A DNA stretch of 64,000 nucleotides from Myxococcota bacterium (GTDB lineage: Bacteria > Myxococcota_A > UBA9160 > UBA4427), in contig JAQWRT010000005.1 in NCBI GenBank assembly GCA_029243605.1, positions 1-64,000 of the forward strand. Reading direction: 5' to 3'. The notes under the pieces are model-generated. The model was not told the origin of the DNA. It made no database searches and saw only the letters and a program-made list of their open reading frames with translations. The translations under genes were made by a program, and so were the position numbers. Positions 44,440 through 52,376 of this stretch are shown here, in pieces (the stretch's first letter is position 1; every line of letters begins with the position of its first letter).

Positions 44440-45000
44440 CTAGGCGTCGGGGTCTTCCAAGGTCGCATACCAATCGAAATCTTTTTGACGAACCCACCCC
44501 GGCATTTTACTCCCCAGCTTCATTCTTTCCTGCATGCGCTCGCTCAACTGACCGTTCTTCATCATCTCGCCGAAGACGGCTCCCGCGTTGGCATGATCGA
44601 AAAAATCACGCTGCCAGGACCACTGGAAATTGCCCGCGTAGCGGAACCAGCTGCCCCCCGTACCCCGAATTTCATAGGGAACGCCGTCGGGATCCTCGAC
44701 CGGCGCCACTTGGCGCCAGATTCCGAGAAACTCGCCCTTCTCGTCATCGATCAGCCGGCGCTTGTAGGGATAGGTCCAACGATCGAGGCCCGACATCTCG
44801 GTACCGAAAACCCAATCGTGAATTTCCTGGCGCCCCCGAGCGGCGAATTCCCATTTGGGCCCGTTATTCCAACTATAGATCGCTTCCTCGGTATAAAAGG
44901 ACGACATCTTCGACCAGTCGCCACTCTCCCCCGCTTCATCGTTGGCCGCTACCCAGCGATCGACCATCTCCTTGATTTCGTCTCTCGGAAAACTAGGCAC
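44440..45000 (-). CDS. SnoaL/NTF2-like protein coupled to CYP51-ferredoxin
   Basis: The 186-aa protein starts with GTG at 45000, which overlaps the TAG of the P450 gene by one base (TAGTG). The pattern IKEMVDRWVAANDEAGESGD, WSKMSSFYTEEAIYSWNNGP, GRQEIHDWVFGTEMSGLDRW, then RLIDDEKGEFLGIWRQVAPV fits an NTF2/SnoaL cone. The C-terminal 60 residues are an extra helical extension ending FDWYATLEDPDA. It may bind or isomerise the P450 product. Confidence 0.8.
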   Translation of the reverse strand: MPSFPRDEIKEMVDRWVAANDEAGESGDWSKMSSFYTEEAIYSWNNGPKWEFAARGRQEIHDWVFGTEMSGLDRWTYPYKRRLIDDEKGEFLGIWRQVAPVEDPDGVPYEIRGTGGSWFRYAGNFQWSWQRDFFDHANAGAVFGEMMKNGQLSERMQERMKLGSKMPGWVRQKDFDWYATLEDPDA

Positions 45001-46628
45001 TAACTCCCCTCCTCTATGTTTTCGATGGTCAAGGCCCGGGTCGGACAGTGTTCCGCCGCCTGCCGTACCCGGTCGCGATCGCTTGGATCGGGTTCAGGAA
45101 CGCGTACGACGACTTTTTTCTCATCCGGGTCGACCGAAAAAATATCGGGCGCTTCCTCGGCGCAGACTCCGTGGCCCTGACAAAGATCGGCATCGACGCA
45201 AATTCGGAAGCGCCCAGTGCTCGCCATTTCGCGTGAGTCGGATCCCGAAGTCGCCAGTGGCCCCCTGGTCTTTCGTCTTCGGTAGCGAACACTGCAGGGC
45301 TGGGCGAGCTGCACCACCATCTTGGAGTGGTCGTTTCTATAGGTTTCGGGGGCTTGGGCGAGTTCAAAGGTGTAGTCCCGAAGCAGCTCACTGAAAATGG
45401 CTTTGATCTGCATCATGGCGAAGGCCGAACCCACACAGCGATGTCGCCCGGCTCCGAAGGGAATCCAGGCGAAGAGCTGCTTATCCTCATCTCTTCCCGG
45501 GGCGTACCGAGCCGGGTCATAACGATGGGGTTCGGGAAAGCATTCGGGCATCCGATTCGAAACCGCGGGTGAGACCCCAACGAGTTGACCGGCAGGAACG
45601 GTGAACTCCTTGTAGTGGAAGTCCTCCATGACTTTTCGCATGAGGAGAATCAGCGGGGGGTGAAGCCGGAGTGCCTCCATGATCGAATGCTCGAGCCAAG
45701 GGATTTCGCGCAGGGCCTGGTGGCTGACCTCTCGGCCGTCGGCATAGAGCCCGTCGAGCTCTGCGACGACCTTGTCCATGGCCCAAGGGTGCCTCAAGAG
45801 CTCGATCAAGGTCCAGGCAGCACTCCCCGAGGTGGTGTGGTGTCCGGCAAACATCAGCGAAATGAACATCCCCGTGATCTGGTCGATGGTGTAACGGGGG
45901 CTGCCCGATTCGTCTCGCAACCCGAGCAAAATATCGAAGAGCTCGGGGGATGCTTCTGGGTCTTGCTCCCGGCGAGCAAAGACTCCGGACAGGAGATCAA
46001 CCAGGTGCTGCCTCGCCCGATCACGCGCGCGGAAGGCGGGCAGGGGGAGATTCGCATTCACGTAGGCAATCGCATCCGTCCCCTTCTCCAATTCATAGAA
46101 GGCACGGAAATATTCGGGGCTGAGTTCCTCGCGAAACTCCTTGCCGATAAGGCACGAACTCGATGTGTAGATCGTGAGTTCCGAGAAGAAATCGAGTAAG
46201 TCGATCTCGCCTGCGTCGCCGAGCTCTTCCATCATTCGCCGCACTTCGCTCGAGATCGACTCGGCATGGGCCTTCATGAACTTGGCGGTGAGCGACTGAT
46301 TCCTGAGCGCTTGCTTTCGCTGCTCGGGAGTTCCGTCAAAAACGACGCCCTCACCGAAGATCGGGGTCATAAAGGGATACGCGGCGGCCTGATCGAGTTG
46401 CTCGTCGCTGGCGCGGAAGAAAGCTTCCTGGGCCTCCTCGCCCATCAACATGACGACGCGATTGCCGGCGAAATTGATCTCGCCAATTTCGCCCAAATCG
46501 TCGCGGACCCGCTGCAAGAGGGCGATGGGATCCTTTCGGAGTGCGCCCAGATGACCCAGCAGCGGCCAGGCCCCGCCCAGGCGGGGAGCGGGCAACCCCG
46601 TGGATCCGGCTTCCGCGGCACCGGGCAT
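45000..46628 (-). CDS. cyp51: CYP51-type sterol 14-demethylase fused to 3Fe-4S ferredoxin
   Basis: The ATG at 46628 follows GAGGGGGGCG, giving 542 aa. The P450 part shows CYP51 hallmarks: SLMFAGHHTTSGSAAWTLIE (I-helix), ALRLHPPLILLMRKV, then IPFGAGRHRCVGSAFAMMQI with haem Cys near 398, and ETYRNDHSKMVVQLAQP. After a 25-residue linker, residues about 474-542 form a ferredoxin with DLCQGHGVC (Cys483, Cys489) and EHCPTRAL (Cys528), a 3Fe-4S pattern with Gly/His in place of the fourth Cys. The arrangement is known from Methylococcus capsulatus. It would remove the 14-alpha methyl group of lanosterol-type sterols using its own electron carrier. No squalene epoxidase or cyclase is in the window. 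Confidence 0.92.
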   Translation of the reverse strand: MPGAAEAGSTGLPAPRLGGAWPLLGHLGALRKDPIALLQRVRDDLGEIGEINFAGNRVVMLMGEEAQEAFFRASDEQLDQAAAYPFMTPIFGEGVVFDGTPEQRKQALRNQSLTAKFMKAHAESISSEVRRMMEELGDAGEIDLLDFFSELTIYTSSSCLIGKEFREELSPEYFRAFYELEKGTDAIAYVNANLPLPAFRARDRARQHLVDLLSGVFARREQDPEASPELFDILLGLRDESGSPRYTIDQITGMFISLMFAGHHTTSGSAAWTLIELLRHPWAMDKVVAELDGLYADGREVSHQALREIPWLEHSIMEALRLHPPLILLMRKVMEDFHYKEFTVPAGQLVGVSPAVSNRMPECFPEPHRYDPARYAPGRDEDKQLFAWIPFGAGRHRCVGSAFAMMQIKAIFSELLRDYTFELAQAPETYRNDHSKMVVQLAQPCSVRYRRRKTRGPLATSGSDSREMASTGRFRICVDADLCQGHGVCAEEAPDIFSVDPDEKKVVVRVPEPDPSDRDRVRQAAEHCPTRALTIENIEEGS

Positions 46629-46715
46629 CGCCCCCCTCTTCTCTCGCGGATCCTCAGCGGAGTGGGGCGCCGAGTGAAGAGCGTGCGTGTCGGAAGGGGG
46701 TCGGACCACGACTTC

Positions 46716-46764
46716 GACCCTATCCAATTTACAATTCTGCTGCAATGTAAATTATGATAGGGTC
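46716..46764. promoter_or_regulatory. Inverted-repeat operator between divergent operons
   Basis: GACCCTATCCAATTTACA (46716-46733) and TGTAAATTATGATAGGGTC (46746-46764) form a near-perfect inverted repeat with a 12-bp spacer and one inserted base. It lies between the start of the CYP51-ferredoxin gene and the start of the dehydrogenase gene at 46821. A TetR-family gene is second in the rightward operon and is the natural candidate to bind here. The binding is inferred. Confidence 0.7.
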
Positions 46765-46820
46765 CACCGGGTTAAGAGAATGACGGCGAACCAACGCGAG
46801 CAGCAGTTAGAGGAGTGGCC

Positions 46821-47687
46821 ATGAGCAAGCGAGTGGGCTTCATCGGTCTGGGGAATCAGGGCAAGCCCATCGCGGCGCACCTGGCACCCGCCGGCTTCGA
46901 CACCGTGGTCTACGACATCGACGAAACCGCTATGGCCGAGGTAGTCGCGGGGGGAGCGAGCGCTTCGGCTTCGCCTCGAGAGGTCGGGGAGAGAGCCGAC
47001 TGGGTCGGGATCTGCGTCCCCGAGGATGCTCACGTTCTCGCCGTGGCTTTGGGTGAGCAGGGGCTCGTCGCGGGAATGCCTGAGGGTGGGGTCATCTTGA
47101 TCCACAGCACGGTGCTCCCGGAGACCGCCGAGGCGGTTGCCGAGGCCGCGGCGCCCAAGAAGATCGCCGTCCTGGATGCTTGTGTCACCGGCGGCGCCGC
47201 TCGCGCGGCCAATCGAGAACTCACCTACCTCGTGGGCGGTGACCCCGAAGCGGTCGAGAGGGTCAAACCCTATTTCGAAGCGACCACGGATATCCCCCAC
47301 ATCCATGCGGGGGCCCTGGGCAGCGGAGCGAAACTCAAACTCTGCATCAATTTGATCACCTATATCCAATGGGCCGCTGCCTATGAGTCCATGGCCCTCG
47401 CCCAGGCGATTGGTCTGCCCCAGGAAATTTTGGAAGAGGCCGGGCGATCCAATGGACAGATCACCGACTTGATGCTGAGCTACCTGACCAGCCACAAGCT
47501 TCCCGAGGAAGCCCGGGAGAGCGAACCCTTCCAAAAGCTCATGCGTGGCCACATGAAAATCGCCGAAAAAGACCTGGCCTGGGCACTCGAACTCGCGCGT
47601 AAGTCCGAAGTCGCCTTGCCCGTAGGCTCCCTCGTCTCCCAGTCCATGGCGCGCCTCTACGGCGTCGAAGACAAGGCACGAAGGTGA
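46821..47687 (+). CDS. Beta-hydroxyacid (3-hydroxyisobutyrate-type) dehydrogenase
   Basis: The ATG at 46821 follows GAGGAG. The 288-aa protein has VGFIGLGNQGKPIAAHLAPA as cofactor loop, DACVTGGAARAANRELTYLV (substrate loop), then GSGAKLKLCINLITYIQWAA with catalytic Lys. The two-domain architecture is that of 3-hydroxyisobutyrate / glyoxylate-succinic semialdehyde reductases. Substrate unknown. Its stop overlaps the TetR start by 4 nt and the TetR stop overlaps the CaiB start, so the three genes form one tight operon. Confidence 0.88.
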   Translation: MSKRVGFIGLGNQGKPIAAHLAPAGFDTVVYDIDETAMAEVVAGGASASASPREVGERADWVGICVPEDAHVLAVALGEQGLVAGMPEGGVILIHSTVLPETAEAVAEAAAPKKIAVLDACVTGGAARAANRELTYLVGGDPEAVERVKPYFEATTDIPHIHAGALGSGAKLKLCINLITYIQWAAAYESMALAQAIGLPQEILEEAGRSNGQITDLMLSYLTSHKLPEEARESEPFQKLMRGHMKIAEKDLAWALELARKSEVALPVGSLVSQSMARLYGVEDKARR

Positions 47688-48319
47688 GTACCCAGCTCGC
47701 GAATACGCAGCCCGGCACCGGCAAACGGCGGAGTCACGCCGAGCGAACCGCCGAAACCCGTGATCGGGTTCTCCGCGCTGTCGTCGCGAGCATCGACGAT
47801 GTGGGCTTTCAGAGAACCACCGCCGCCGAAATTGCCCGCAGGGCAGGGGTTTCGTGGGGCGCAGTCCAACATCATTTCGGAGACAAGGAGGGCATCTTGA
47901 TGGCTGCCCTCGAGGAATCATTTCAGGTCTTTGCCGAAAAGCTCGGCGTTCCACCCGACGGAGCCATGGCGTTGGAGGATCGCGTGGAGCTCTTCGTCGC
48001 TCGGAGCTGGGAACATTTCCGAAGCGCTCACTACCGCTCGACTTTCGAAATCCTCATCAACCTGCCGACGAAAATCGAGATGCCCTGGCAGCGCGGAGTT
48101 CTCGACGAGTGGCAAAGGATCTGGTCACGCTTCTTCCCCGAGAGCAAACCTCGGGAGCGCCAGCAAATAGATCTCATGCTCTACGCCATCTCCGTCCTTA
48201 CCGGCCTCTCGGCGACTCGAATGCTCGAGGGACGGCCGGCGCGCACGCCTTGCCGAGAACTCGCGTTCCTCGAGCGAACTCTGATCGAGTCGCTCGGCGA
48301 AGAGGAAACTCGGGGATGA
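47684..48319 (+). CDS. TetR-family transcriptional regulator
   Basis: The 211-aa protein has a helix-turn-helix at about 22-66 (RDRVLRAVVASIDDVGFQRT, then TAAEIARRAGVSWGAVQHHF) followed by a variable ligand domain. Start is GTG at 47684, 4-nt overlap with the dehydrogenase. It probably controls its own operon and the divergent CYP51 operon through the inverted repeat at 46716-46764. Effector unknown. Confidence 0.92.
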   Translation: MSTQLANTQPGTGKRRSHAERTAETRDRVLRAVVASIDDVGFQRTTAAEIARRAGVSWGAVQHHFGDKEGILMAALEESFQVFAEKLGVPPDGAMALEDRVELFVARSWEHFRSAHYRSTFEILINLPTKIEMPWQRGVLDEWQRIWSRFFPESKPRERQQIDLMLYAISVLTGLSATRMLEGRPARTPCRELAFLERTLIESLGEEETRG

Positions 48320-49509
48320 CATCCAAGCGGGGGCCTTGTTCGGGAATTCGCGTCCTGGATTTCACGACCATGATCTCGGGCCCCCTCTGTACCCAGGTCC
48401 TCGGTGATCTCGGTGCAGATATCCTCAAGCTCGAATCACCCCTGGGCGACGCCGCCCGCTATAGCGGCGCCCCTTTCCGAGAACCGGGTTTTTCGGGATT
48501 CCTCGCCCAATTCAACCGCAACAAGCGAAGCCTCGTCGTGGACCTCAAGCGCAGCGAAGGCCGACAACTCGTTCTCGATCTGCTGCCCAAGATCGATGTA
48601 GTTGTCGAAAATTTCAGACCGGGGGTCATGGAAAAATTAGGACTCGGATATTCCGCGCTCTCGGATATCCACCCCGGCCTCGTCTATGCCCAGGTCAACG
48701 GTTTCGGTGACGACGGCCCCTACGCCGAGCGACCGGCCTACGATCAGGTCCTCCAGGGACTCACCGGCTTGATGCCGGCCCAGGGAGGCGATGGACCCCC
48801 GGCTCTGGTCCAGGGTGCGGTGGCCGACAAGTCCACGGCGCTGACCGCGCTTTCGGGCGTCCTCGCCGCCCTCCTCGCCCGAGAGCGTGATCCCAAGGGA
48901 CGCGGACAAAGGGTGGAAATCGCGATGATCGACGCCTTTTCCGCGTTCTCCCTCACCGAGGCGATGATGGAACGTTCGTTTCCTCCCCTGGTCAACGAGT
49001 TCAGCACCGGTGCCGACTTCTTTCGCACGTGGAAAACCGCAGACGGTCATGTGGTCGGCCTGCTGATTCAAGATGCCCAATTCGCCGGACTCTGCCGAAT
49101 CCTCGACCGCCCGGAACTCGCTAAGGACCCGCGCTTCGAAGCCATGGTCAAGCGCTTCGAGAACTGGCTTCAGCTCGTCCCGATCCTCGATGCAGAACTC
49201 AGAAAACTCTCCAGCTCCGAATTTCTCTCGCGCGCCGAGAGCGAGGGCGTTCCCTTTGCTCCGGTCAACGACCTCGATGCCTTTCTCGCCGACCCGCAGG
49301 TCCAACATCGCCGCAGCGTTGTGGAGTTGAACGACCCTCGCTTCGGGCCTGTCCAGTACCTCGCGCCTCCAATTCGCTTCGAGCGTACCCCCGCGAGTAT
49401 CGAACGGCACGCACCGCGCCTGGGTGAGCACACGGACGAGGTTCTCGAAGAACTAGGAGTCAGCGCTGATGCGATCCGTGAATTGCGTGAACTCGAAGCG
49501 ATTCGTTAG
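48316..49509 (+). CDS. CaiB/BaiF-family CoA-transferase
   Basis: The 397-aa protein begins RVLDFTTMISGPLCTQVLGD and has LGADILKLESPLGDAARYSG, NRNKRSLVVDLKRSEGRQLV and VVENFRPGVMEKLGLGYSAL. The catalytic Asp lies in the AYDQVLQGLTG region. These class III CoA-transferases move CoA between carboxylic acids, or act as racemases in the AMACR branch. AMACR-type enzymes act on branched fatty acids and sterol side chains, which would fit the neighbouring CYP51 operon but is not shown. Confidence 0.9.
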   Translation: MTSKRGPCSGIRVLDFTTMISGPLCTQVLGDLGADILKLESPLGDAARYSGAPFREPGFSGFLAQFNRNKRSLVVDLKRSEGRQLVLDLLPKIDVVVENFRPGVMEKLGLGYSALSDIHPGLVYAQVNGFGDDGPYAERPAYDQVLQGLTGLMPAQGGDGPPALVQGAVADKSTALTALSGVLAALLARERDPKGRGQRVEIAMIDAFSAFSLTEAMMERSFPPLVNEFSTGADFFRTWKTADGHVVGLLIQDAQFAGLCRILDRPELAKDPRFEAMVKRFENWLQLVPILDAELRKLSSSEFLSRAESEGVPFAPVNDLDAFLADPQVQHRRSVVELNDPRFGPVQYLAPPIRFERTPASIERHAPRLGEHTDEVLEELGVSADAIRELRELEAIR

Positions 49510-49523
49510 TTCGCCGCCGACGT

Positions 49524-50444
49524 TCAGAAATTCGACAGAATGTCGTCGCCGAAGCGCCTGATCCCGTCGCAGCGGGCTTGGCAGGATTGGTTCGCATCGC
49601 CATAGAAGAGCCATGGCACAGTAATCAACTCGGACACGCCCCGATCCCGCATCTCCCGATAGCCATCGAGATCGTAGACATCGCGTAGGGCCGCACAAAT
49701 ACCCAGGGGTTCGTCGGCCCGAGCCGACTCTGCCCGGTAGCTCCGCAGTCGCGCCATAATCGTGTCGAGTTCTTCGCGAGTCTGGACTTCAGACGCCCAG
49801 CCATCACAAATCGTCGCCGCACGTTTGAGCGCCGCATCGGAAACGCCGCCACCGTAGATGGGAACGGCCTGGGGCGGAACCGGATTCATTTGCAAAGGCC
49901 CAAAATCGTAGAACTCACCGTGATGCTCGACCGCACCCCCGCCGAAGAGCGTGCGCATGATCTCAATCGACTCCGCCAGCCGGCGCCCACGACCCTCAAA
50001 GGACTGGCCGAGAACCTCGAACTCTTCGCGCATCCAGCCAGCACCCACGCCCAACGTCAACCTGCCCTGAGAGAGGACCGAGGCCGTGGCCACACTTTTG
50101 GCGGCAAGGACCGGGTGGCGAAGAGGCAACACCAGAACGCTGGTGATGAAGCGAATCCTCTGGGTGACCGCAGCCATGGCGCCGACGGCAATCAGCGGAT
50201 CGGGCCAGGGCGTCTCGGGCGCCCAGCGGGGCTTTCCATCGGCGGTATAGGGGTAGGGGGTAGCCAGGTGAACCGGTTGGACAATATGGTCGGAGACGAC
50301 GATCCCGCCGAAGCCGGCCTCCTCGGCAGTTTTCGCGATCTCGCAGAGATCCTCGGGGTTGCTGTACGCGACGGCGATACAAAAATCCAGATCTTCTCTC
50401 CTACCGAGTGGGACGAAGGACTCGAGGGGCCTTCGATCGCGCAT
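49524..50444 (-). CDS. LLM-class (F420-dependent type) flavin oxidoreductase
   Basis: The 306-aa protein has the luciferase-like TIM barrel pattern: IAKTAEEAGFGGIVVSDHIV, then GAMAAVTQRIRFITSVLVLP, LSQGRLTLGVGAGWMREEFE and PIYGGGVSDAALKRAATICD. It resembles F420-dependent members (TIGR03619-like) rather than bacterial luciferases. Substrate unknown. It is convergent with the CaiB gene. Confidence 0.88.
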   Translation of the reverse strand: MRDRRPLESFVPLGRREDLDFCIAVAYSNPEDLCEIAKTAEEAGFGGIVVSDHIVQPVHLATPYPYTADGKPRWAPETPWPDPLIAVGAMAAVTQRIRFITSVLVLPLRHPVLAAKSVATASVLSQGRLTLGVGAGWMREEFEVLGQSFEGRGRRLAESIEIMRTLFGGGAVEHHGEFYDFGPLQMNPVPPQAVPIYGGGVSDAALKRAATICDGWASEVQTREELDTIMARLRSYRAESARADEPLGICAALRDVYDLDGYREMRDRGVSELITVPWLFYGDANQSCQARCDGIRRFGDDILSNF

Positions 50445-50447
50445 GGA

Positions 50448-51110
50448 TCAGACGTCGCGCTCTGCCCCGACTGGGCCATCTCCCGCCTCGCGTACGGACC
50501 GGTTCCAAAAATCGCGCGTCGAATTCGATTGGTACGCGACGCTGGCGATCACCCCGAGAACGGCAGCCGTGGTAATTGCCGGTTGCTCACCCGTAATCGC
50601 AATCAAAATAGCTAGGGCAAACACGATCAGGGAGGCACCCCCAACGGGAACTAAATCCTGACGTGTTGCCGGCGACACGGCATCAAAAAACTCTCGATTT
50701 TCGGCCTCCCGGCGCGCGCGGAGAAAAATCCATTGACCACTCGCAATCGTACTTCCCCCGAGTAGTGCCACGGTACAGAGCCAGGCGACCATCATGCCGG
50801 GCTGGGTCAATTCCACCAACGCGAACTCGACGAGTCCGAGGCCGAAGGGAATCACCGAATCAAAGATCGACGGGACCCAGACCAGGCGAATCACGATACT
50901 GATATAGAAGAGCCAGATTTGCAGCAATCCCAGTAGAACGGCCACGAGCTGAAGCCAGAAAATCACCGCCGTCCAATTCATCGCCCAGGCGACGGGGCTT
51001 TCAACCGCACGGGTCCAAAGCAACTCCAGGGCAAGCGCCTGGACCATGCTGAGCACGGTGAGCATGACCGATGGAAAAATTGCCTTCGCGCGTAGGCGAA
51101 TCGAATCCAA
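50448..51110 (-). CDS. Multi-pass membrane protein of unknown function
   Basis: The 220-aa protein has six predicted membrane helices (for example VIFWLQLVAVLLGLLQIWLF and ASLIVFALAILIAITG). It starts with TTG at 51110, with AGGA nine bases upstream, six bases after the MgtC gene stop. No family is recognised. Its coupling to MgtC suggests an envelope or ion-related role. Confidence 0.6.
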   Translation of the reverse strand: MDSIRLRAKAIFPSVMLTVLSMVQALALELLWTRAVESPVAWAMNWTAVIFWLQLVAVLLGLLQIWLFYISIVIRLVWVPSIFDSVIPFGLGLVEFALVELTQPGMMVAWLCTVALLGGSTIASGQWIFLRARREAENREFFDAVSPATRQDLVPVGGASLIVFALAILIAITGEQPAITTAAVLGVIASVAYQSNSTRDFWNRSVREAGDGPVGAERDV

Positions 51111-51115
51111 GCTAC

Positions 51116-51595
51116 TCAGTCCTCGTCGCTCTTGCCTTCATACGCTTCGTGGGCATAGATCCCGGTTCGAAGCCGCCGAAAGCCACTCTCCAACAGGCCC
51201 ACCCCGATCAGGATGGAAATGGTCAAGAACGCAAAAACGAGGCCCGCCTGCGCATAGCCCAGACCGATACAAGCTCCGATCGCCGCGAGGATCCAGATCA
51301 CCGCCGCCGTGGTTACTCCCGACACGACACCGCCCCGGGCGAGCATGACCCCGGCCCCCAAGAAACCGATCCCGGTCACGACCTGACCAAGAACCCGGGT
51401 GGGATCACCGGTGACCGCTCCCAGCACACCCCCGAGTTCGACAAAAATCGATGTCCCCAAGCATATGAGAATACTCGTCCGCACTCCCACGGGCTTGCCA
51501 CGGATCTGCCGTTCCAAGCCGACCAGCCCACCCGACACAATCGAGTAGCCGACCTTGATCCAAAAACTTGTCGCCAGGGGATCGAATTCAGTCAT
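51116..51595 (-). CDS. MgtC/SapB-family membrane protein
   Basis: The 159-aa protein has four to five membrane helices and the signature GGLVGLERQIRGKPVGVRTS, ILICLGTSIF, then VVTGIGFLGAGVMLARGG and VSGVTTAAVIWILAAIGACI. Members modulate membrane ATP/proton homeostasis and Mg2+ or acid stress. The C-terminal cytoplasmic domain of MgtC is lacking, as in SapB-like proteins. Confidence 0.92.
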   Translation of the reverse strand: MTEFDPLATSFWIKVGYSIVSGGLVGLERQIRGKPVGVRTSILICLGTSIFVELGGVLGAVTGDPTRVLGQVVTGIGFLGAGVMLARGGVVSGVTTAAVIWILAAIGACIGLGYAQAGLVFAFLTISILIGVGLLESGFRRLRTGIYAHEAYEGKSDED

Positions 51596-51725
51596 TCCCA
51601 GGACCTCTTTCGGGTTTTCCTCGAGTGCGAAGACAGAGTGCCTTCACCATAGCGCTTGTGGGAGCCGGGTTCTGCCGTGGGCACTTTCCCATGCTAGCTT
51701 CGGGGAAACCCTTGAGGAGATCTAG

Positions 51726-52205
51726 ATGCCGAGTATTCACGACTTTTCAATGACTTCGATCACCGGTGAGAATGTCGCGCTCTCCAGTTACGAGGGCAAC
51801 GTTTGCCTGATCGTCAACGTCGCGAGCAAGTGAGGACTTACTCCTCAGTACGCAGGTCTGCGTACCCTACACGATGAAAACAAAGCGGCGGGATTTCGAG
51901 TTCTCGCCTTCCCATGCAATCAGTTCGGCGGTCAGGAACCTGGCGGCCACGAAGAGATCGCGGAATTCGTCAAATCCAACTATGACGCCAGCTTCCCTCT
52001 CTTCGCCAAGGTCGAAGTGAACGGCGACGGGGCCTGCGAGCTCTACGAGTTCCTCAAGGCGGGGCATCCCGACGAAGAGGGCAAAGAGGAAATCGCCTGG
52101 AATTTTACGAAATTCCTCGTCGGAAGGGACGGTCAGGTGATCGCGCGCTTTGGCCCCACCACGACACCCGAGGAAATCGCCGAGGCACTCCCCAGCCACT
52201 TGTAA
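51726..52205 (+). CDS. gpx: Selenocysteine-containing glutathione peroxidase
   Basis: The ATG at 51726 has GAGGAG six bases upstream. The frame reads MPSIHDFSMTSITGENVALS to NVASK, meets TGA at 51831-51833, and continues without other stops as GLTPQYAGLRTLHDENKAAG ... LAFPCNQFGGQEPGG ... WNFTKFLVGRDG to TAA at 52203, 159 aa in all. The TGA is at the exact position of the peroxidatic Cys/Sec of glutathione peroxidases (NVASKxGLT). The rest of the catalytic tetrad (Gln in NQFGGQ, Trp-Asn in WNF) is intact. A SECIS hairpin follows the UGA. It reduces hydroperoxides with thiols or thioredoxin. It needs SelA/B/C/D elsewhere. Confidence 0.95.
51831..51866 (+). promoter_or_regulatory. Bacterial SECIS element directing UGA to selenocysteine
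   Basis: GTACGCA (51848-51854) and TGCGTAC (51859-51865) form a perfect 7-bp stem closing the loop GGTC. The apical GCAGGUCUGC is the same as in the E. coli fdhF SECIS bound by SelB. The loop lies 21 nt after the UGA codon, within the usual range. The bases TGAGGA (51831-51836) and TCCTCA (51842-51847) can form a second hairpin that includes the UGA and abuts the first. Confidence 0.92.
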
Positions 52206-52376
52206 AGTTTTGCTTCGTGCCACAAAAGCGAGTTCCGTCGCCCTTGCAGACCACCCTCACCGGGTCTTCGGGGGCGACGCTCTCGCTGGTCGACGACGAT
52301 CAGGACCGAGTAATTCCCTAAAGAGTTTTCAACTCGGTGTAGATCACGGAAAACGTCGCTCCGGAGGTTTAGTCTC

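Noticed and set aside
46629..46745. Longer N-terminus for the CYP51-ferredoxin protein
   Set aside because: It would run through the inverted repeat and has no ribosome-binding site, while ATG 46628 has GAGGGG directly upstream.
46752..47954. Long open frame on the minus strand opposite the dehydrogenase and TetR genes
   Set aside because: Antisense shadow of two motif-supported genes, a common artefact of GC-rich codon bias.
51726..51836. The TGA in the glutathione peroxidase frame could mark a pseudogene
   Set aside because: It is the only stop, it sits at the catalytic Sec/Cys codon, the downstream frame is intact to the normal C-terminus, and a SECIS hairpin follows at the right distance.
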